A DNA stretch of 64,000 nucleotides from an uncultured Roseobacter sp. (GCF_947493125.1 NZ_CANLQB010000003.1:310001-374000), one strand, 5' to 3'; positions 16,864-26,509 are shown, numbered from the stretch's first letter. Notes: generated by a model from the sequence alone, not told the origin. Numbers and translations are program-made.

Positions 16864-17934
16864 ATGAAGTCTATTGTCGTATTGGGCTTGGGCAAAGTGG
16901 GTGCGCTGGCGGGGGAACTGCTGCACACGGCAGGGTTCACCGTGACCGGGATGGATATGGAGACGGCCCCTGCCGAGCTGCCGTTCGAAACGCGGCGGCA
17001 TGACCTGGCCGACCTCACACAGCCGACCGGTGAACTGCGCAATACCGATGCGGTGCTCTCCTGCCTGCCCTATCACCTCAGCGCGGCCGTGGCTGAAGCC
17101 GCCCACGCGGCCGGCATCCATTACTTCGATCTGACCGAGGACGTGCCCACGACCAAGGCCATCCGTGATTTGGCAGAGACCTCAGCGGGTCTGATGGCGC
17201 CGCAATGCGGGCTGGCGCCGGGATTTGTGGGGATCGTGGGCGCCGATCTCATCGGGCAATTCGATGACTGTCGGATGTGCAAGATGCGTGTGGGCGCGCT
17301 GCCGCAGCACCCCACCGGGCTCATGGGGTATTCGTTCAACTGGTCACCGGAGGGCGTCGTGAACGAGTATCTCAACGATTGCGAGGTGCTGGAGGACGGG
17401 CAGATCAAGACCGTCTCGCCGATGGAGTGGATCGAGAAACTCTATATCAACGGCACCGAATTGGAGGCTTTCACGACCTCGGGCGGTCTCGGCACCATGT
17501 GTGAGACGTATCACGGGCGGGTGCCCAACATGGACTACAAGACCATGCGCTATCCCGGTCATGTGGCGCTGATGAACTTTTTCTTTCACGAACTGCTGAT
17601 GCGCGACCGCCGACGCGAGGCTGGCGAGATCCTCGTCAATGCCAAGCCGCCGGTCGATGATGACATCGTCTATGTGCATGTCTCGGCAGAGGGCAGGATT
17701 GACGGGGCGCTGGAGCGGCGCGAGTTCGTCCGCGGGTACAAGCCGATGGCGCTCGCCGGGCGCAGCAGGACGGCGATTGCATGGACAACGGCCTGTTCCG
17801 TTGTGGGCATCATCGAGCTGGTGCGCGATGGCGTGTTGCCGTCTGCCGGATTTCTGAAGCAGGAGGATGTGCCCCTGGCGGCGTTCCTGCAGACGGGGAC
17901 CGGCCGGGCCTACGCTGCCCAGGGCGAGGTTTGA
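16864..17934 (+). CDS. saccharopine dehydrogenase-like NAD(P)-binding protein
   Basis: 356 residues from ATG 16864, preceded by a strong AGGAGGGGAG site. The N-terminal Rossmann motif VLGLGKVGALAG and LPYHLSAAVAEAAHAAGIHY are typical of LYS9/saccharopine dehydrogenase-like proteins, as is GLAPGFVGIVGADL near residue 120. These enzymes cleave or form an amino acid joined to a keto acid (secondary amine) using NAD(P). Behind an opine-type transporter and beside a DadA-like oxidase it could break an imported opine or saccharopine-like conjugate. Activity and substrate are inferred; a lysine-pathway role cannot be excluded. Confidence 0.83.
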   Translation: MKSIVVLGLGKVGALAGELLHTAGFTVTGMDMETAPAELPFETRRHDLADLTQPTGELRNTDAVLSCLPYHLSAAVAEAAHAAGIHYFDLTEDVPTTKAIRDLAETSAGLMAPQCGLAPGFVGIVGADLIGQFDDCRMCKMRVGALPQHPTGLMGYSFNWSPEGVVNEYLNDCEVLEDGQIKTVSPMEWIEKLYINGTELEAFTTSGGLGTMCETYHGRVPNMDYKTMRYPGHVALMNFFFHELLMRDRRREAGEILVNAKPPVDDDIVYVHVSAEGRIDGALERREFVRGYKPMALAGRSRTAIAWTTACSVVGIIELVRDGVLPSAGFLKQEDVPLAAFLQTGTGRAYAAQGEV

Positions 17935-17937
17935 TCG

Positions 17938-18681
17938 CTAGAGGGGCCGCGGATCTTCCACCATCTGCCCAAAGATCCTCGGGGTCAGTGCCCCCTGGAA
18001 CCAGTTGACGAGGGTGTAGATCGAAAAGACGGGCCGCCCGGTCGCGCGCCGGATGTCCGGGGCATAGGGCACCATGTTCGTGCATTCCAGAAGGATGGCG
18101 CCCACGTCGGGGTAGGTGCCCACCAGCTCTGTGGCGCTGTCGAGCATATCGCGCTGACAGGCGCCGAAGTCGATGCGCGGCTGGTCGGTGAGAAAGGCCT
18201 GGGAGAAGCAGCGCCCGCCCTCCGTGCCCACGATTGGTACCTCCGCATGCACGCCGGCGGCGGCGAGATGGTCCGGTGTCAGGCTGGTTTTCGAGACGGT
18301 GAGCACGCCGACCTGTTGACCAAACGGCAGGCTGCGCTGGATCATCGGGATTTGCATCAGTGCCGAACTGGCCACGGGCACGCCCAGTCCCATCGCCAGA
18401 TCGTCTTGCAGGACTGACAGAAACCCGCAGTTGGTGACAATTCCGTCGCACCCCATGCGCACCAGCGCCCGGCCTTCGGTGAGGAAGGCATCCCGCATCG
18501 CCCGTGCATCCTGGAGCACGATCTGATCGGGCGTGGCGCCTTCCACCACGCGATATTGCACCGGGAACGGCCAGGTCGTTGCATTGCCGATATCGCCGGG
18601 GATGCGGGGAAACCGCGTCTCCAGCATCAGGATGCCGACGGTCGCCCCATAGACCGTTTTGCCGCCCCGTTGGACATCCAT
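17938..18681 (-). CDS. aspartate/glutamate racemase family protein
   Basis: 247 residues from ATG 18681. Two Cys lie in conserved settings, VTNCGFL (~91-97) and LLECTNM (~195-201), as in the two-Cys aspartate/glutamate/hydantoin racemase superfamily, which also includes maleate isomerases and AroM-like proteins. Its stop is 3 bp from that of the saccharopine-dehydrogenase-like gene, tail to tail, and it is divergent from the DadA-like gene (155 bp). A racemase next to a D-amino-acid oxidase would interconvert L and D forms of the released amino acid. The exact reaction is inference. Confidence 0.8.
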   Translation of the reverse strand: MDVQRGGKTVYGATVGILMLETRFPRIPGDIGNATTWPFPVQYRVVEGATPDQIVLQDARAMRDAFLTEGRALVRMGCDGIVTNCGFLSVLQDDLAMGLGVPVASSALMQIPMIQRSLPFGQQVGVLTVSKTSLTPDHLAAAGVHAEVPIVGTEGGRCFSQAFLTDQPRIDFGACQRDMLDSATELVGTYPDVGAILLECTNMVPYAPDIRRATGRPVFSIYTLVNWFQGALTPRIFGQMVEDPRPL

Positions 18682-18836
18682 ATCGCTCGCTCCGTGCCGC
18701 TGTGGCCCTTTTTCGCCTCATATGCTGTCTCACTTATGCCGAAAGGGCAATCGTGCAGCACCTGTCCTGCGCGGTCACAAAGGATTGACGCAGCGTCCCC
18801 TGCCCGCCAAATGGTCCTGCGGGGACAGGATGAGCG

Positions 18837-20081
18837 ATGACCGGGACCATCATTATCATCGGCGGAGGCATTGTCGGTGTCTCGACGGGGATCTGGCTGC
18901 GGCGGTATGGCGCAAAGGTCATCCTGCTGGATCGCAGCGCGCCGGGGCAGGGCACCTCCTTTGGCAACGCGGGCGTGCTGGCGGCCTGTTCGATGGTGCC
19001 CGTGACGACACCGGGCCTGATCCCGAAAGCGCCGGCCATGCTGTTGAACAAGGATTTTCCACTGTTCCTGCGATGGGGCTATCTGCCGAAGCTCGCGCCT
19101 TGGCTCATGAAGTACCTCAGCCATGCCAATGATCGGGAGACGCGGCGGATTGCGCAGGGCCTCACGCCGATCGTGGCAGACACGGTTGAGCAGCACAAGG
19201 CGCTGGTGCAGGGCACTCAAGCGGCCGATTGGGTCACCGACAGCGACTATCATTTCGCCTACAGGGATCGCGCAGCCTTCGACGCCGATGGCTATACCTG
19301 GGAGCTGCGCCGCGCGGCGGGCTTCGTGCCCCAGATCACGGAAGGGGCGGCGGTGCGGGAGGTGGAGCCCGCCCTCTCGCCAGCGGTGGGATGTCTGGCG
19401 ACGATGAAGGATCACGGGTTCATCCGGGACCCGGGCGGGTATGTTGCTGCGCTGGCGCGGGTCTTCACTGATCTAGGGGGCGAGATCAGGACAGCGGAGG
19501 TGACGGACTTTGATCTGTCAGGTGGGCGGGTCGCGGCGGTCTGCACGACCGAAGGCGCCTTGCCCTGTGATCGCGTGGTTCTGGCCACTGGCGTTTGGTC
19601 AAAGCCGCTGATGCAGAAGTTGGGTCTGTCCGTGCCGCTGGAGAGTGAGCGGGGATACCATATCGTCTTTGAAGGTGCGGTGGGGGGACCACAGGCTCCC
19701 ACGATGGTGACCAGCGGGAAATTCGTGGCGACACCAATGGCCGCCGGGCTGCGCTGCGCCGGCGTGGTGGAACTTGGGGGTTTGGACACCGGCCCGTCGA
19801 AAGCGCCCTTCGCGCTGTTGCGACGGCAGGTTCGGGTGGCGTACCCCTCTCTGACCCACGGGCGGGAGGTGGAGTGGATGGGCCACCGCCCCGCGCCCGC
19901 CGACAGCCTGCCGCTGATTGGAGAGATTGCCGAAACCGGTGTGCTGAGCGCTTTCGGGCATCACCACATCGGCCTGACCGGCGGTCCCAAGACGGGCCGT
20001 CTGATCGCGGAGATGCTCACCGGTCAGGTGCCCAACATGGACCTGCGCCCCTACACGCCCAACCGCTTCGCGGCGCGTTAG
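18837..20081 (+). CDS. FAD-dependent oxidoreductase (DadA-like D-amino acid dehydrogenase)
   Basis: 414 residues from ATG 18837. FAD-binding motif IIGGGIVGVSTGIWL at the N-terminus; DAO fold throughout; C-terminal FGHHHIGLTGGPKTGRLIAEML is the usual second FAD-contact region. Length fits DadA-type dehydrogenases, which oxidise D-amino acids to keto acids and pass electrons to the respiratory chain. The place beside a racemase-family gene supports such use, but related enzymes oxidise opines or N-substituted amino acids, which would fit the transporter type as well. Confidence 0.87.
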   Translation: MTGTIIIIGGGIVGVSTGIWLRRYGAKVILLDRSAPGQGTSFGNAGVLAACSMVPVTTPGLIPKAPAMLLNKDFPLFLRWGYLPKLAPWLMKYLSHANDRETRRIAQGLTPIVADTVEQHKALVQGTQAADWVTDSDYHFAYRDRAAFDADGYTWELRRAAGFVPQITEGAAVREVEPALSPAVGCLATMKDHGFIRDPGGYVAALARVFTDLGGEIRTAEVTDFDLSGGRVAAVCTTEGALPCDRVVLATGVWSKPLMQKLGLSVPLESERGYHIVFEGAVGGPQAPTMVTSGKFVATPMAAGLRCAGVVELGGLDTGPSKAPFALLRRQVRVAYPSLTHGREVEWMGHRPAPADSLPLIGEIAETGVLSAFGHHHIGLTGGPKTGRLIAEMLTGQVPNMDLRPYTPNRFAAR

Positions 20082-20280
20082 GCGCGTGGAAGCACAACGC
20101 CAGGGCCATGACCGCAAGGGTCTCAATGCTTTGTGTCAGCAGCCACGGTGAGACATCCATACGACAAGGGCGGCGCGTCAACCGACTGGTCATCATCGCG
20201 GCCTCAGACCAAAACCTCTCTGCGATTGGCCTGACAAACGGCTTGTCGCAGCGCAAGGTGAAAGGCTGGGATCGCAGAAC

Positions 20281-20640
20281 CAACTCGACGATCTCAAGCG
20301 ACAGGTCGAGAGCCTTCCGGATCGTGTGACTGAAGCGGATGAATCCACGGTGGTCCGCACCTCAGAGGGCGAGATCAAATAGCTGGAAAGAAATAGAACT
20401 GCACTGCGGGAGAAGACTAAGCACGAGGTGTCAGAAAGGTTTCGGCCATGGGACTGTATCGAACTCACCCTTGGACTTCGGTCAAACTCGCCCAAATTGT
20501 TCTGGAATTGAGCTTTTGCAAGGCGAGAGACTTCTGCCTGCGTTGGGTGCGAGGTCGCACGTCGATACCGCCAAAAAGGTATGTCTCGAATGCTCGGCTT
20601 AGCGCTCCATTCGACATGTTTAGAAGAATATTCGGTGTGA
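20281..20640 (+). pseudogene. decayed C-terminal fragment of a site-specific (serine) recombinase
   Basis: One frame reads QLDDLKRQVESLPDRVTEAD, then a TAG (20380), then LERNRTALREKTKHEV up to SPKLFWN, a TGA (20509), and AFARRE up to EEYSV before the TGA at 20638. The first stretch resembles the coiled-coil and C-terminal part of large serine recombinases common in Rhodobacteraceae. Two in-frame stops and the missing catalytic N-terminus mark it as dead. It lies 10 bp from the 3' end of tRNA-Thr(GGT), as expected for the remains of an element. The 200 bp between the DadA-like gene and this fragment show no convincing gene. Confidence 0.5.
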
Positions 20641-20649
20641 AAGCGAGAT

Positions 20650-20724
<75 letters not shown>

Positions 20725-20809
20725 CCGATGGCTCGGGTGATTAGACGCAATCCCGCAGCGGCGCAAGCCCAATCTGGACGCTTTCGGCTGCCTGCGATAG
20801 ACAGGCGCC

Positions 20810-20989
20810 ATGGCACGGAAATCAGACCCTCGAGAGCCGGTTCGCGCTGGCGCGGCACGTGAAGATCGCTTGAAGGCGGCACTGAAAGCCAACATGGCGC
20901 GCCGCAAGGCGCAGGCACAGGCGCGGGCGCAAAGCCAGGGGGCACAGGCAGGCGGTTCACCGGACGCCGGAGCAGAAAAGGACGCATAA
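20810..20989 (+). CDS. small basic hypothetical protein upstream of murA
   Basis: 59 residues from ATG 20810 to TAA 20989, ending 4 bp before the murA start, so co-transcription and possible coupling with murA are likely. The sequence is helical and rich in Arg, Lys, Ala and Gln (for example [16 protein letters not shown]). No membrane segment or known motif. Function unknown; its place directly before murA is the main support. Confidence 0.65.
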   Translation: MARKSDPREPVRAGAAREDRLKAALKANMARRKAQAQARAQSQGAQAGGSPDAGAEKDA

Positions 20990-20993
20990 GCGC

Positions 20994-22262
20994 ATGGATT
21001 CAATACTTGTGAAGGGCGGCGGCGCGTTGAGCGGGCAGATCCCCATTGCGGGCGCCAAAAATGCCTGCCTGACGCTGATGCCCGCCACGCTTCTGACCGA
21101 GGAACCTTTGACACTGATCAACGCGCCGCGGCTCAGCGACATCCAGACCATGACCCAGTTGTTGCAATCCCTGGGCTCAGAGGTCGCCGCCCTGCAGGAT
21201 GGACAGGTCATTGCTCTGGCGAGCCACGATATCAGCAATCACACCGCGCATTATGACATCGTGCGCAAGATGCGCGCCTCGATCCTTGTGTTGGGCCCGC
21301 TGTTGGCGCGGGAAGGTCACGCGGTGGTCTCGCTGCCGGGCGGATGCGCCATCGGCGCGCGTCCGGTTGATCTGCACCTCAAGGCGCTGGAAGCCATGGG
21401 GGCCGACCTTGAATTGAAAGACGGCTATGTGCATGCCAAAGCCCCGAACGGGCTGCAGGGTGGTACGGTGGATTTCGACTTCGCCTCTGTGGGGGCGACC
21501 GAAAACGCGCTGATGGCAGCGACCCTGGCCAAGGGCACGACCGTTCTCAACAACGCGGCGCGTGAGCCCGAGATCGTGGATCTGGCGCGCTGTTTGCGTG
21601 CCATGGGCGCGCGGATCGCCGGTGAAGGCACGTCGATCATCACGATTGAGGGGATCGACCGGCTGGGAGGGGCCACGCACACCGTTGTGACCGACCGGAT
21701 CGAGCTCGGCACCTACATGCTGGCGCCGGCCATATGCGGCGGCGAGGTCGAACTGCTGGGGGGGCGCCTCGATCTGGTGGAGGCGTTTTGCGAAAAGCTC
21801 GACGCTGCAGGTGTCGACGTGACCGAAACCGAGCGAGGGCTCAAGGTGAGCCGTCGCAACGCCGGAGTTCACGCGGTCGATGTCACGACCGAGCCCTTCC
21901 CGGGCTTCCCAACCGACCTTCAGGCGCAGATGATGGCATTGCTCTGTACCGCAGACGGGACGTCCGTTCTGGAAGAAAAGATCTTTGAAAACCGCTTCAT
22001 GCACGCGCCGGAACTCATGCGCATGGGCGCTGACATCGACGTGCACGGAGGGACTGCAACTGTCACCGGGGTTGAAAAGCTCAAGGGCGCGCCGGTCATG
22101 GCAACCGATCTGCGCGCGTCCGTCTCATTGATCCTGGCGGGGCTGGCTGCGGAAGGTGAAACGCTGGTCGGCCGAGTCTATCATCTTGACCGCGGCTATG
22201 AACATGTGGTCGCGAAGCTCTCCGGCGTCGGCGCAAACATCCAGCGGATTTCCGGCACATGA
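20994..22262 (+). CDS. murA: UDP-N-acetylglucosamine 1-carboxyvinyltransferase
   Basis: 422 residues, full length. It transfers enolpyruvate from PEP to UDP-GlcNAc, the first committed cytoplasmic step of peptidoglycan synthesis. Opening [26 protein letters not shown] and the catalytic loop [15 protein letters not shown] with the active-site Cys (the fosfomycin target) are present. The ATG overlaps none of the upstream gene, and its own stop overlaps the start of the DUF2948 gene by four bases (ATGA at 22259-22262). Confidence 0.97.
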   Translation: MDSILVKGGGALSGQIPIAGAKNACLTLMPATLLTEEPLTLINAPRLSDIQTMTQLLQSLGSEVAALQDGQVIALASHDISNHTAHYDIVRKMRASILVLGPLLAREGHAVVSLPGGCAIGARPVDLHLKALEAMGADLELKDGYVHAKAPNGLQGGTVDFDFASVGATENALMAATLAKGTTVLNNAAREPEIVDLARCLRAMGARIAGEGTSIITIEGIDRLGGATHTVVTDRIELGTYMLAPAICGGEVELLGGRLDLVEAFCEKLDAAGVDVTETERGLKVSRRNAGVHAVDVTTEPFPGFPTDLQAQMMALLCTADGTSVLEEKIFENRFMHAPELMRMGADIDVHGGTATVTGVEKLKGAPVMATDLRASVSLILAGLAAEGETLVGRVYHLDRGYEHVVAKLSGVGANIQRISGT

Positions 22263-22726
22263 ACGACGCGCGTTTCGAAGATGGCCGGGAGGCACCGCTC
22301 AATCTCGGCGCGGTGGATGCGGATGATCTGGCCGTGGTCTCCGCGCTGGTTCAGGACGGGGTGTTTCCCGCGACGGAGATGCGCTGGGACCGGAGCGCGC
22401 GCCGCTTTGCCCTGCTGATCAATCGGTTCCGGTGGGAGGAAGGTCCGGCGCGTGCGGCCTCACCCGAACGGGTGCAGTCCCTTCTGGTGTTCGAAGGGGT
22501 CACCGGTGTCGCAAGCAACGGCATCGACCGCACCGACTGCGACACTGTGCTGTCTCTCTTGTCGATTGCCTTCGAGGCAATCGACGCGCCCGCAGGACAG
22601 GTGCTTTTGACCCTTGCGGGAGATGGCGCGATCCGGCTGTCTGTCGAAGCGCTGGAAGCCACTTTGAAAGACGTCACCAAACCCTATATGGCTCCGTCGA
22701 AGAAAACGCCGGAACACCCGGACTGA
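22259..22726 (+). CDS. DUF2948 family protein
   Basis: 155 residues; matches the DUF2948 family over its length ([20 protein letters not shown] near the start, [12 protein letters not shown] at ~45-55, [14 protein letters not shown] near the end). The family is found in alphaproteobacteria, commonly between murA and hisD. No catalytic motif is recognisable. Its start overlaps the murA stop and hisD begins 70 bp downstream, so it is part of this housekeeping operon. Function unknown. Confidence 0.88.
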   Translation: MNDARFEDGREAPLNLGAVDADDLAVVSALVQDGVFPATEMRWDRSARRFALLINRFRWEEGPARAASPERVQSLLVFEGVTGVASNGIDRTDCDTVLSLLSIAFEAIDAPAGQVLLTLAGDGAIRLSVEALEATLKDVTKPYMAPSKKTPEHPD

Positions 22727-22796
22727 ATGCGTCTCTGTCTCAATCTCCTTGCGTCGATGCCGCAGCGGCCTCCGACGCCTGTCCAAGGTCAGCCCC

Positions 22797-24098
22797 ATGC
22801 CCGTCTTCCTCGATGCCACCGCGCCCGACTTTGAGAGCTCGTTCGAGCGCCTGCTCACCGCCAAGCGCGAGGACAGCCCGGATGTGGATGAGGCTGTGGC
22901 CGCCATCATCGCCGATGTGCGTGCGCGCGGGGACGCGGCAGTGCTTGAGCTTACCGAAAAATATGACCGGCTCGCGCTGACGTCCGAGGCCTTGCGGGTC
23001 TCGGCGGCGGAGATTGACGAGGCCACGGCCAATGTCCCGGCGGTGGAGATTGCGGCCCTTGAGCTTGCTGCCGAGCGCATCCGCGCCTATCACGAGCGCC
23101 AGCAACCGCAGGATCTGCAGTGGACCGATGCAAGCGGCGCGACCCTCGGTTGGCGCTGGACGCCCGTGGCCGCCGCAGGGCTCTACGTGCCGGGCGGTTT
23201 GGCCTCCTATCCGTCTTCGGTGCTGATGAACGCCATCCCGGCCAAGGTCGCCGGCGTGCCGCGTCTTGCCATGGTTGTGCCGGCGCCGGACGGAGTGTTG
23301 AACCCCCTGGTGCTGGCTGCTGCCGCGCTCGCCGGTGTCGACGAGATTTACCGGATCGGTGGTGCGCAGGCGGTGGCGGCCCTGGCCTATGGCACCGAAA
23401 CCATCGCGCCGGTGGACAAGATCACCGGCCCCGGCAACGCCTATGTGGCTGCGGCCAAGCGCCGGGTGTTTGGCAAGGTCGGCATCGACATGATTGCCGG
23501 GCCGTCCGAGATCCTGGTCATTGCCGATGGTGACAACGACCCGGACTGGATAGCACTTGATCTGCTGAGCCAGGCGGAGCACGACGAAAGCGCGCAATCG
23601 ATCCTGATCACCACGGATGCGGGGTTCGGGCGCGCGGTGGCGGAGGCCGTCGCAGCGCGTCTTGAAACGCTTGAGCGGCGCGCAATCGCGGGCACGTCCT
23701 GGCGCGATTTCGGGGCGATCATCACCGTGCCGGACCTTACAACGGCTGCAACGCTCAGTGACCGCATTGCGCCCGAGCACCTTGAGCTCTGCGTCGCCGA
23801 TCCCGAGACCTTGAGCGCGCAGATCACCCATGCGGGGGCAATCTTCCTTGGCCAGTGGACGCCGGAGGCCATCGGCGACTATGTGGGCGGGCCAAACCAC
23901 GTGCTGCCCACCGCGCGCTCTGCCCGGTTTTCCTCGGGCCTCTCGGTGCTGGATTTTCTCAAGCGCACCACGCTCGCGCGCATGACACCCGGCGCCTTGC
24001 GCAGCATCGGCCCGGCGGCGGAGACGCTGGCACAGACTGAAAGCCTGGAAGCGCACGGCCTCTCGGTCACTGCACGGCTCAAGAAGCTCAACGACTGA
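22797..24098 (+). CDS. hisD: histidinol dehydrogenase
   Basis: 433 residues from ATG 22797 (MPVFLDATAPDFESSF); a 16-residue upstream extension is open but lacks homology. Catalyses the last two NAD-dependent oxidations of histidine synthesis, L-histidinol to L-histidine. Family motifs include TPVAAAGLYVPGG, DKITGPGNAYVAAAKR and IAGPSEIL, with zinc-binding residues in the QAEHDESAQ region and DYVGGPNHVLPT. Same strand and spacing as murA and the following UPF0262 gene, a conserved order in Rhodobacteraceae. Confidence 0.97.
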   Translation: MPVFLDATAPDFESSFERLLTAKREDSPDVDEAVAAIIADVRARGDAAVLELTEKYDRLALTSEALRVSAAEIDEATANVPAVEIAALELAAERIRAYHERQQPQDLQWTDASGATLGWRWTPVAAAGLYVPGGLASYPSSVLMNAIPAKVAGVPRLAMVVPAPDGVLNPLVLAAAALAGVDEIYRIGGAQAVAALAYGTETIAPVDKITGPGNAYVAAAKRRVFGKVGIDMIAGPSEILVIADGDNDPDWIALDLLSQAEHDESAQSILITTDAGFGRAVAEAVAARLETLERRAIAGTSWRDFGAIITVPDLTTAATLSDRIAPEHLELCVADPETLSAQITHAGAIFLGQWTPEAIGDYVGGPNHVLPTARSARFSSGLSVLDFLKRTTLARMTPGALRSIGPAAETLAQTESLEAHGLSVTARLKKLND

Positions 24099-24183
24099 CC
24101 CGGGGCGCCTTCGTCGTTGCTCTTTGCGGCGAACCTGCGTTAAGCATCTCGAGTTTGTTTGTTTTGCGTGAAGAACCTCTCCT

Positions 24184-24663
24184 ATGTCCCGTATTTCACA
24201 GATCGTCCTTGATGACGCTGGCCTGCCGCCGGCCACCCCAGAGATCGAACAGGAGCGCCGTGTCGCGATGTTCGATCTGCTTGAGGAGAACACCTTCAAG
24301 TTGCCTGCCCGCGATGGGCGCGCGGTGCCCGAGGGGCCGTACCACGTGAGCCTGGCGATCCGCGACAAGCGGCTGGTGTTCGATGTGAACACCGAAAGCG
24401 CGGAAAAGGCGGCGGAGTTTCATCTCTCGCTGGGGCCCTTCCGGCAGGTCGTGAAGGACTATTTCCAGATCTGCGAAAGCTATTTCGAGGCTGTGAAAAA
24501 GCTCCCACCCAGCCAGATCGAGACCATCGACATGGCCCGCCGCGGCATCCACAACGAAGGCAGCCGTGTGCTGCAGGAGCGGCTCGACGGCAAGGTCGAG
24601 GTGGATACTGACACCGCCCGCCGCCTCTTCACGCTGATCTGTGTGCTGCACTTCGGAGGCTGA
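24184..24663 (+). CDS. UPF0262 family protein
   Basis: 159 residues with the family's typical start (SRISQIVLDDAGLPPATPEI) and central LAIRDKRLVFDV block. Restricted mainly to alphaproteobacteria; molecular role unknown. Its TGA is directly followed by the ATG of the phosphatase-like gene (24664), so the two are almost certainly co-translated, a linkage seen in many relatives. Confidence 0.93.
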   Translation: MSRISQIVLDDAGLPPATPEIEQERRVAMFDLLEENTFKLPARDGRAVPEGPYHVSLAIRDKRLVFDVNTESAEKAAEFHLSLGPFRQVVKDYFQICESYFEAVKKLPPSQIETIDMARRGIHNEGSRVLQERLDGKVEVDTDTARRLFTLICVLHFGG

Positions 24664-25125
24664 ATGAGCGACGCGCTCCCAGGGTCGGTTCTGTTTTGCT
24701 GCGACCACAATGCCGTGCGCTCTCCCATGGCCGAAGGGATCATGAAAAAGTTCTACGGCACGGGCACTTACGTGCAGTCCGCCGGGGTTACGAACGATAT
24801 GGAGATCGACGGGTTTTCCATCGCTGTGTGCCAAGAAATGGATGTGGAGTTGTCCCGCCACCGCTCGCGCAGCTTTGATGAGATGGAGAACTGGGGGGAT
24901 GATCTGAGTTCCTTCGATCTGGTCATCGCGCTGAGCCCCGCGTCACAGCGCCGGGCGCTGGATCTTACCCGCTTCTACCATCTGGACGTGGAATACTGGC
25001 CCATTCTCGATCCAACCGGCCTCGGCGAGAGCCGCGAGGCCAAGCTCGAGAGCTACCGACAGGCACGCGATCAGATCAAAGAGCGTCTACTCAACCGGTT
25101 TGGCGCGCCCACCGAGATTATCTGA
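24664..25125 (+). CDS. low molecular weight phosphatase family protein
   Basis: 153 residues. The phosphate loop C-x5-R is present near the N-terminus (FCCDHNAVRSPMAEG), and the later DP motif (PILDPTGLGES) supplies the likely general acid, as in low-molecular-weight protein tyrosine phosphatases and arsenate reductases. There is no extra Cys pair typical of ArsC cascades, so a phosphatase is more likely. Starts immediately after the UPF0262 stop; an NTF2-like gene follows after 11 bp. Confidence 0.87.
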   Translation: MSDALPGSVLFCCDHNAVRSPMAEGIMKKFYGTGTYVQSAGVTNDMEIDGFSIAVCQEMDVELSRHRSRSFDEMENWGDDLSSFDLVIALSPASQRRALDLTRFYHLDVEYWPILDPTGLGESREAKLESYRQARDQIKERLLNRFGAPTEII

Positions 25126-25136
25126 GGAGGACCGCC

Positions 25137-25529
25137 ATGGCGGATGTGGTGAAGCGATACTTCGAGGCCTTCAACGCAAAGGACACGCGCGCGATGCTCG
25201 ATTGCCTGTCGGACGACGTGGCACATCACGTGAACGAGGGCGGTGTGCGCCGGGGCAAGGAGGCCTTCGCGGTGTTCTGTGACCACATGAGCCGCTGTTA
25301 CGACGAGACACTGACCGACATGGTGATTTTCGATGCGCCTGAGCATGGGCGCGCCGCTGCCGAATATGTGGTGAATGGCCGTTATCTCGAGACAGATCAG
25401 GGGCTGCCCGAGGCGAAAGGCCAGCGATATCAGCTGCCTGCGGGGTCGTTCTTTGATGTCGCAGACGGGCTGATCACCCGTGTGACGACGCGCTATAACT
25501 TCTCGGATTGGGTCCGGCAGGTCTCCTGA
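25137..25529 (+). CDS. NTF2-like/SnoaL-fold protein
   Basis: 130 residues from ATG 25137 with GAGGA just upstream. The pattern VKRYFEAFNAKDTRAMLDCLSDDV and the later GRYLETDQG and AGSFFDVADGLITRV are typical of the SnoaL-like/NTF2 cone fold, used by small isomerases, hydratases and binding proteins. No specific active-site set is recognisable. Same operon as the phosphatase-like gene. Confidence 0.8.
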   Translation: MADVVKRYFEAFNAKDTRAMLDCLSDDVAHHVNEGGVRRGKEAFAVFCDHMSRCYDETLTDMVIFDAPEHGRAAAEYVVNGRYLETDQGLPEAKGQRYQLPAGSFFDVADGLITRVTTRYNFSDWVRQVS

Positions 25530-25531
25530 GC

Positions 25532-26119
25532 GTGGCGCTTGATATCCGCCCCTTGAGCCGGTCCGAACTGTCGGATCACATCGAAGATGTCGCGCGGCTG
25601 CGGATCACCGTGTTCCGAGATTGGCCTTATCTTTACGACGGTGACCTCGACTACGAGCAGCGGTATCTGCAGCCCTATCTGACCAGCGCAAAGGCGATTG
25701 TGGTGGGCGCGTTTGACGGCGCACGGCTGGTCGGCGCTTCCACCGGAACACCGCTGAGCGATCATGCGGAGGACTTCGCGGCGGCTTTTGCCGAGGCCGG
25801 GTTGGACCTCGCCAGGATCTTCTATTGCGCCGAGAGCGTCCTGTTGCCGCAGTATCGCGGGCAGGGTGCGGGCCATGCTTTTTTCGAGGCGCGCGAGGCT
25901 CATGCCCGGGATCTGGGGTACCTCAAGTGTTGCTTTTGTGCGGTGATCCGGCCGGGTGATCATCCTGCGCGGCCAGCGGGCTATGCTCCGCTGGACCCGT
26001 TCTGGCGCAAACGCGGCTATGCACCGCTCGAAGGGGTGACAGCGCGGTTTTCGTGGAAAGATCTGGACACCGCCAACGAGACCGAAAAGACGCTGCAGTT
26101 CTGGATGCGGGACCTTTGA
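25532..26119 (+). CDS. GNAT family N-acetyltransferase
   Basis: 195 residues from GTG 25532, two bases after the upstream stop; a TTG eight codons earlier would overlap the previous gene. The acetyl-CoA loop is seen in SVLLPQYRGQGAGHAFFEAR, the Q-x-x-G-x-G/A motif of GNAT enzymes. Acceptor substrate unknown. Last gene of the rightward run starting at murA. Confidence 0.85.
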   Translation: MALDIRPLSRSELSDHIEDVARLRITVFRDWPYLYDGDLDYEQRYLQPYLTSAKAIVVGAFDGARLVGASTGTPLSDHAEDFAAAFAEAGLDLARIFYCAESVLLPQYRGQGAGHAFFEAREAHARDLGYLKCCFCAVIRPGDHPARPAGYAPLDPFWRKRGYAPLEGVTARFSWKDLDTANETEKTLQFWMRDL

Positions 26120-26128
26120 CCGGGTCTG

Positions 26129-26509
26129 TCAGACTTCCCTGCAAAAGGTTTCGGCGGTCTCTGCAAAGCGCTTCCACGCCGTCCAGAAGCGTTCATTGCC
26201 CGGCGCATCGGATTGTCGGACATCCTGTAACTGCCCGGGTTCACTGAAGAAACGGACGCTGCGCTTCTGCTGGGCCGGTGTCAGGGTTTGGTTGGCGGCG
26301 GCCTGGATGCAGCCGCAACGTTCCCGCGTCGCACCGGGGCGTCGATGCACGAGACAGGCGGTGCCAATCGGGCCGGAGGCGAACTGGGGCGTGCCGTCGG
26401 CAACGGGCAGAGGGGGCGGGCTGAGAGCCGCGGTCTGCTGCGGTGCGTTCCCGCCACCGCAGGCGGCCAAGGTCAGAATGAAACAGATCAGGCCAGCGCC
26501 GCGCAGCAT
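26129..26509 (-). CDS. small putative lipoprotein with Cys-rich core
   Basis: 126 residues from ATG 26509. A signal sequence ends in the lipobox LAAC (Cys17) followed by GGG, so it is probably lipidated. The mature part has a CGCIQAAANQTLTPAQQKR block and ends ETFCREV; similar Rhodobacteraceae proteins often carry the doubtful label 'arginine transporter'. I see no transporter feature: no membrane helices beyond the signal. It is convergent with the GNAT gene. Function unknown. Confidence 0.75.
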   Translation of the reverse strand: MLRGAGLICFILTLAACGGGNAPQQTAALSPPPLPVADGTPQFASGPIGTACLVHRRPGATRERCGCIQAAANQTLTPAQQKRSVRFFSEPGQLQDVRQSDAPGNERFWTAWKRFAETAETFCREV

